A program made the translations under genes and the position numbers. From contig JAQFVV010012495.1 in NCBI GenBank assembly GCA_028023455.1, positions 2,199,711 to 2,263,710 of the forward strand: a stretch of 64,000 nucleotides of DNA. Direction: 5' to 3'. The notes below the pieces were generated by a model. That model was not told where the DNA came from and ran no database searches. It saw nothing but the letters and a program-made list of their open reading frames with translations. This DNA comes from Epiperipatus broadwayi. Taxonomy: Eukaryota > Onychophora > Udeonychophora > Euonychophora > Peripatidae. Below, piece by piece: positions 58,301 through 64,000 of this stretch (within the stretch, counting starts at the first letter, position 1; each line of letters starts with the position of its first letter).

Positions 58301-58548
58301 ATCATTGAGAAACCACTAAACATCACATGATCACCATCTCATGCTAGCACATAACTGTTAGTAAACAGGCAAAAACTCTCCATATAGTAGTGCCATCTTG
58401 TGCTAACCAGAGTAATCAATGGATGCCAGAAGGCTTGTGCACTAGATAGGGATTTTATGCACAAGCCTTTTGGCATCCGTTGATTACTCTGGTTAGCACA
58501 AGGTGGCATTACTATATGGAGAGTTTTTGCCTGTTTATCATTGAGAAA
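58301..58548. mobile_element. family C short palindrome C6 with 12-bp TSD
   Basis: The element 58313-58536 (224 bp) is flanked by identical 12-mers ATCATTGAGAAA (58301-58312, 58537-58548). Two arms of about 80 bp, from AGGCAAAAACTCTCCATATA to the CACAAGCC side, are near-perfect inverted repeats around a spacer of about 18 nt. The ribozyme-bearing half of family C is absent. It would fold into a very stable hairpin. ORF 58339-58632 is a shadow. Confidence 0.88.
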
Positions 58549-59403
58549 CTCATGATTTAGTCTAATTAATTGAGAAAATTTGATCAGAAAAAAATTCATA
58601 AATATAAAATGAAATGGATACTCCCATTTCATTGCCTCAACATTTTAAGAGGGGATGATGTAATATTGTGAATTGGACTAGCTCTAGCATTGTCGGGCAT
58701 GCAAGCAACATCATCTAATTAAACTTAAACTAAGGGATAGTTGAACATTTTAAATCATAATTAAATAATTATATAATTTAAATAATGTAGGATAAAATTA
58801 CATATCTTATTCATAAAAATGATTTTGAATGTTAAAGACTTGTGTAACTTTGCACATATTAAAAGTAATATTGTTAGGAAGAAGTTTCTCATAGTATCTT
58901 TTAGACCAGATAATAGAGAATACAATTATATAAATAAAATATAAAATAGGTAAAAATTAAATAATGTGAATTGTTTCCAGAAAGTTAGAAATGAATTTCG
59001 AATTTAAAATAAATTATGTTGTGTGAATCTATTCAACAATTTAATTAAAGTTAAATTTAATTGACCAACATGTAATTATATGAGTTAATTAAAGAAAAAC
59101 AAAAGAAAGAAAAGCAGTAATTAATAATCATTACTGAAAAGGAAATAAGAAAAAAGAAAAAAGAAGAATTAATGGATAATGAAAAACAAGAATAAAGGCA
59201 AGAAACAAGTGGGGCTCTTGGAACAGATTATCCTTCAGGTATAGACTATGTAAGAGAAAAGGAGATAAACATCTGAAAAAAGCTAAAGCATATAACACAA
59301 ACTCATATACAGTAGAGCTTACCAACTACACTGTATCTAACTATAGAGTTTCAATTATATACTACCCAAAACAATGTAAACAAATGAAAATATAAATAAA
59401 CAA
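58549..59403. other. no gene seen
   Basis: AT-rich, A-rich toward 59100-59180. ORF 59131-59325 (-) is chance. Confidence 0.5.
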
Positions 59404-59540
59404 AAAACTAAACATTACATAATCACCATCTCTTATACTAGCACATAACTGTTATTAAACAAGCAAAACTCTTCATACAGTAGTGCCACTCTGTGCCAAC
59501 CAGAGTAATTAATGGATGCCAGAAAGCTTGTGCATAAATT
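59404..59540 (-). mobile_element. family C fragment, copy C7
   Basis: Minus-oriented end of family C (ACATTACATAATCACCATCT through GAGTAATTAATGGATGCCAG), stopping before the ribozyme. Confidence 0.7.
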
Positions 59541-60284
59541 ATTAAAATTTGGTATTTGGCAGCCATTTTCTTCTCTGAGCACTATATGATTATACAAATA
59601 TATATAATTTCTTTAGTTTATGCTAAAAGCACATTCATTTTCTTTTTCCTTTATTATCCTTTCCATACCTGATAAGCTATATTTGGCATAATGAAATATT
59701 TTCTGGCCATAATGCTACAAGTTTTACAAAATACTAAAAGTAGAAACTGTTTTAAAAACATTAAAATTTCTTGATAACAAGATCACTATATTATGTTTTT
59801 ATAAGAGAAAATAGTTATTAAAAAAAAGAATGTCACCCAATGTATACTTAATAGATATGAAAATCAACACTTGACTATTTATTTTAAAAATAAAAATATA
59901 GAAGTTATTTTTCTTATTTCAGTAAATGTATGATTGTACACACACTCAACAATATATATATATATCCTATCACTTTATTATTAATAACTACATTATTAAT
60001 ATTTTTAAAATTTTGTTTATACTATATTCCTGATTTATATTATTACTATATGTATAAAAAATATTTGTATTATATATATTTGTATGTTGAAAAGTACTGC
60101 GCACCTGTAGTTCAATAAACAATATGTATTCTATTCTAATCACTGTTTATCAACAAAATATGAGCTATTATGCACTATATACATTCAATGTGAAGAGGGA
60201 CATAGAACAAAATGTAGTGTCATTCACAACTCCATTGTAGCTTATAGAATTAAATTAATATACTACACAGGCTTAAACCCGCAT
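59541..60284. other. no gene seen
   Basis: AT-rich with (TA)n tracts (59950-59965); nothing recognised. Confidence 0.5.
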
Positions 60285-60520
60285 ATATATGTAATGTATG
60301 CGGGATTCGAACTCAGACTTTCACATGACCCTCAACTCTCCATGCCATCTCATATTGCTGACCTGCCTGATCACATACATGTGGAAAAGATAAATAATCA
60401 TCAATATCCGAATTTTGTGCTAAACCAGCACTCATCAACTGGTCCAGATTACCATCTCCACACATATATACAATCAGTGCTCAGCTTTATATTAAGATAG
60501 CCAATCTTCATACTTTAATT
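60285..60520 (-). mobile_element. family D1 element, 5'-truncated
   Basis: Minus-strand copy whose 3' part reads GTGAAAGTCTGAGTTCGAAT with the B-box-like GAGTTCGAATCCC intact and TA-rich sequence after it. The hammerhead at about 60395-60455 has core UUGAUGA and AAAA for GAAA, so it is dead. Confidence 0.65.
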
Positions 60521-60952
60521 TGTCAAAATGTGAAAAGATTCCTGCTTTTGTTTTGTTAGAGATATTTATTATCTGAAACTATAATTGTTAAGGCATTTTT
60601 CATTAATGATTCAAACTCAGCATGGATAAAAATAATGTATTAAATTATCCACATAAACAATGTCACCTTATCAACTTTAAACAAACATCTATAAGGTGTC
60701 TGGAGATGAAGAATTAAAATATAAACTTACTTGTCCATGGAAAAACAGTTTCTCATAATCTATCGCCTGCATTAAGAAGGTTCCAAACTGAATCAGCTAA
60801 ATGTTATGAACTCATTTTATATGGCATTGAAACCACAGACTGAACAATCTAATAAGCTTACTAAATTATTCAGAAAAAAGTAGCCATGGTAAGATCATTT
60901 TAACTTTGTAAAGATAGAAATATATACTCATATTCTTCTCCTTTACTTTCTT
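60521..60952. other. no gene seen
   Basis: AT-rich non-coding sequence. Confidence 0.5.
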
Positions 60953-61085
60953 TGCATTTCTTCATATAAATTGCTTATAATAACTTCTCTCATATACACT
61001 ATAATGCAAAAAAAAAATTTTAATAAAACTTTATTTTTTTGCAGTTTCGACTGTCCAGCAGTCTTCATCAGAGCTTCTCAAGTTC
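60953..61085 (-). mobile_element. Penelope pseudo-LTR, single arm
   Basis: Same sequence as the left arm of 7072-7489 (TTGCTTATAATAACTTCTCT, ATGCAAAAAAAAA). Minus-strand hammerhead-like motif: CUGAUGA (61065-61071), extra A, GACU/AGUC stem II, GAAA (61045-61048). The opposite arm is missing. Confidence 0.6.
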
Positions 61086-62511
61086 ATTGGAGGACATGCA
61101 GGGTTGGTAGTAATAATTTGTTATGATCATACACATTAAGTTCTCCAAAAGTAAACTTTGTCTTTAAAGAATTGGTGCCTCATAGTTTTATTTATTAAAA
61201 CAGAAAAATAAATAAAATACTTTTGGGAGAACTTGTACTTAAATTATGTATCATTATTCTCACATTGATTAAAATTTATATATATGAATTGAATCATTTT
61301 ACTCAAATTTTATTAACTATTCATCTTCTATCTAATATATACGTTTATTTGAATTAGGATTTACAATATATATTTATTATATTGTAAATCATATATATCC
61401 AGATTCAAACATATGGACCATTATAAAATTGTTTACTGTGGCATAAATTATTCATTACAATATATATATTAAAGGCAAACACTCGATTAGTATTTCATAT
61501 AAATGCCCATGGATTTTGGAATTAAATCTGATTCAAGTTACCCAGAAAGCTAACTTTTATATGTGGATAGATTCAAATTCTCTCTGAAAGCAAATAAATA
61601 GAATCAATTTAAATTATAGTATAAATTTTGATGTGTGTGATGGTTATATTCTAATAATCCTCCTTTCCTTTTTATAATTGATAAAATCTTACTATTGTGT
61701 AGTATGCTACAAAAGATGTGTTATAAATATACATATTAAAACCAAATTGATAAACACTTTTTATTATTTGATTGTACATAACTTAATAAAAAAATTCGGA
61801 GTTTTTTTTTACAAATATATGTACTAAAAAAAAAAAATGTTCCACTCTTTGAATTTCAGTTTAGAATTAGAAGCATTTTAAATGCGCTTAAATTTTATGA
61901 GTGTTAATAATTTTTTTTTTCCCTGTTGTTTTTTTTTTTTTTGTTTGTCTATTGTTTCATTGTGAATCTTTTAGAAGTTTGGGATACCACATAATGACTA
62001 TGGTTTTATCTGATTTCTTGTGAAATTTCACAAATCGTTTGAATATTAATGTCTTGAGCATTAGGATTAAAAGCTTCCTTCATGTTCATTTTATGATTTT
62101 TTTACCTGACACAGAGGGGATAGCAATGAGGTCTGACACCAGAACATGGTTATTGTACACATTACCCAATATTGTCAAAAGTTATTATAGAAGTAACTCA
62201 TGATTGAAGATCACTTGATTAATCTCTAAAAGATGTTGAAAAAGAGGTTCAATGTGTCCAAGCTTGAGCCAAGATTAATAAATTATTCTAGTTCCAAATA
62301 TTAACAATCGAAAATCCATTGTAAATTGTAATGGACTAAGATTATTAGAATAGAGATGAATCAAATCATTAACTAAAAAGATAATCTTATGCTTCATTTA
62401 AATTATAACAGGTAACCTAGAGATGGGTTAGAAGGCAAAGAAGTCAGAGTTTATACTAATTAGAATATATGCTCTTTGATTTATCGACACATGAAAATAT
62501 TAAAAAATGTC
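61086..62511. other. no gene seen
   Basis: AT-rich; an inverted AATATATATTTA-type palindrome near 61350-61395 and poly-T/poly-A tracts near 61800-61940. Confidence 0.45.
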
Positions 62512-62585
62512 AAGCATTGGTGGCCTAGTGGTTAGCATAGCTGCCTTACAAGCAGCTGGCCCAGGTTCGCTTCCTGGGCATGCTT
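62512..62585 (+). repeat. tRNA-Val(UAC)-like SINE head
   Basis: A box TGGCCTAGTGG, anticodon stem GCTGC/GCAGC with loop CTTACAA (anticodon TAC), T arm CCAGG/CCTGG around TTCGCTT, and acceptor-like ends AAGCAT/ATGCTT. No poly-T terminator follows directly; instead an unrelated body with AT-rich sequence continues to about 62700. This fits a tRNA-derived SINE better than a functional tRNA, whose acceptor stem would be 7 bp. Could be a decayed tRNA gene. Confidence 0.65.
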
Positions 62586-64000
62586 TGACATATAAAAAAT
62601 ATATGTATTAAAAAATTGTTACCCTTCTTACTATGATGGCACTAACTTGAGTCAGGAAATGTGGGTCTACCTATGCACAGAAACAAACTCTTCCTAATTC
62701 ATTTTTACTCAAATACTTTAAAATATAAAAAAAATTATATTTAAATTTAAAAGACAAAAAAAAAAATGAAATCAGTAGATTCAAATAGTATCAAGATAGA
62801 AAATCCAAAAACTCGAATTATCAGGATATGATCTGAAAAAGGATAAATGGGTAGGCTTAAGTAAGCTATGGTCAAAGTCCTAGATTCCTTCATAATTTGT
62901 AAAAAAAATAAATAGTATAATTTAAAAATACAGTGGGGCTGAGATGCCCAAAAATAATGATTCGTCCTGGCATTACTTGGGGCTTCTTTTGCACTAGCAT
63001 ATTCTGCTGGTGAATAGTATGTCTCTGTATGGAAAAAAAGCTCTCATATTAAACATCTACATAATCAATTAAATGTTTCCACAAGCTATGTTAGTTGTAC
63101 ACTCAAGTCTACTCCTTTGCCTTGACTTCATTCATTTTTCCATCAGAAATTCCTTCTCAGAAAATGTATAAAAAAGATGCTAACAACTCAAGATAAGGTT
63201 TCACCACTTAAGACTCAAAAATCAAGTGTTTTTTGGATAATAATCAAGAATTATTGAGTAAAAAATAGAGTTCTTACGATGTTTCAAAGAAATGTCTTTC
63301 TTCAGGTCCAACAATGAAAATTGCTGGATTTAATTTTTCTAGATGTAATTGGAATCTCATCAACAGATTCAGGGTCATTGGATTCTTCTGTTTCCTAAAT
63401 GGAATTTAACATTCATTGATCTATGTAAATATGGACAAACATAAACAATGAGCCACATAGTTAATGACTGTCAAATTTATGGCCGCAGTGGCAAAATTGA
63501 AGAATTTAATAGTCAGAAACGGTTCTATGGTTCTGATCGTAATCTCTACAAGTTTCTTTATAATATTTTGTTAATGGTAAACTATGGAAAAGAAAATATA
63601 TATGCTAAGCATTAATACTCCTTATTACTTAAGAGATATTATTTATTCACCTGGAGGAAGGAAAGAAAAGTAATAAACAGAATAAAAATAAAGGATAAGA
63701 TTTACAAAAATTGTCATTCCTGGCATTGTTTAATTACTACTTAAATCTAAAAATGATTCTGCAATCCAATATATGAGTGTGGGATAACTGCCAAACAAAC
63801 CACATCATAAGAACATGATTTGCGATATGGAGTGAAAGAGATTAGTAAAATAAGAGTAAGAATCCTTATTAGAATATAATTATTATCACGTTTATTTAGT
63901 GACAGCAGATAGTCATATGCAGAGCCAATGTATATTTTAGACAATACATGAATTGAGATTATACACATTGCATCCATACACAATAACTTGTTTCGTTCAG
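62586..64000. other. no gene seen
   Basis: AT-rich DNA. 62586-62700 may be the body of the SINE. ORF 63747-63983 (-) has no recognisable motif. Confidence 0.45.

Noticed and set aside
62512-62585. Functional tRNA-Val gene
   Set aside because: The acceptor stem is not a clean 7 bp, there is no prompt pol III terminator, and a SINE-like body follows.

Overview
The window is AT-rich animal DNA with poly-A/poly-T tracts, (TA)n microsatellites and many decayed transposons. It has no operons, no ribosome-binding sites and no long intact host genes. The element families present (mariner and DUF4371-type hAT transposases, Penelope-like elements with a GIY-YIG endonuclease, tRNA-derived SINE heads) are metazoan. 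I cannot name the phylum from sequence alone. Nearly all short ORFs are chance or shadow frames.

Only one stretch looks like a host gene: a first coding exon on the minus strand (43955-44165) with a signal peptide, a good 5' splice donor and a perfect CRE about 260 bp upstream. The rest is a nested landscape of mobile elements: a mariner remnant (23-256); a hAT MITE with perfect 8-bp target duplication (1714-2045); an almost end-to-end dead hAT transposase (12252-15578) and a second on the other strand (about 33200-34830); four Penelope-like remnants (9205-11232, 13195-13500, 25075-26690, 30955-31251); a Tigger/pogo-like TA element (39770-40672); a LINE endonuclease scrap (about 49390-49930); tRNA-like modules; several tandem repeats; and a 2-kb non-coding repeat present as two inverted copies.

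The most notable content is a set of small non-coding repeats that carry type I hammerhead ribozymes, recognised by hand-folding. Families A (5311-5995 and two more sites) and B (30279-30935) are head-to-tail partial dimers with periods of about 426 and 398 bp. Both share an internal module of about 115-130 nt. Family C copies are palindromic or single, with 12-13 bp target duplications. Families D1 and D2 are SINE-like or clustered dimers with decayed ribozymes. Each family has a palindromic minimal stem III (ACCAUGGU, AUCAUGAU, ACUAGU, AUGUACAU or a close relative). This matches what is known of retrozymes and of hammerheads in Penelope-like elements, where stem III is too short to act alone and ribozymes work as dimers. 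A fifth group, hairpin-forming Penelope pseudo-LTR fragments, carries a related hammerhead-like motif.

Inferred working model: Penelope-like elements supplied the reverse transcriptase and endonuclease, and hammerhead-bearing repeats (retrozymes) parasitised that machinery through circular or multimeric RNA. Retrozymes as a class are known; these particular families, and the module shared by A and B, may not have been described.
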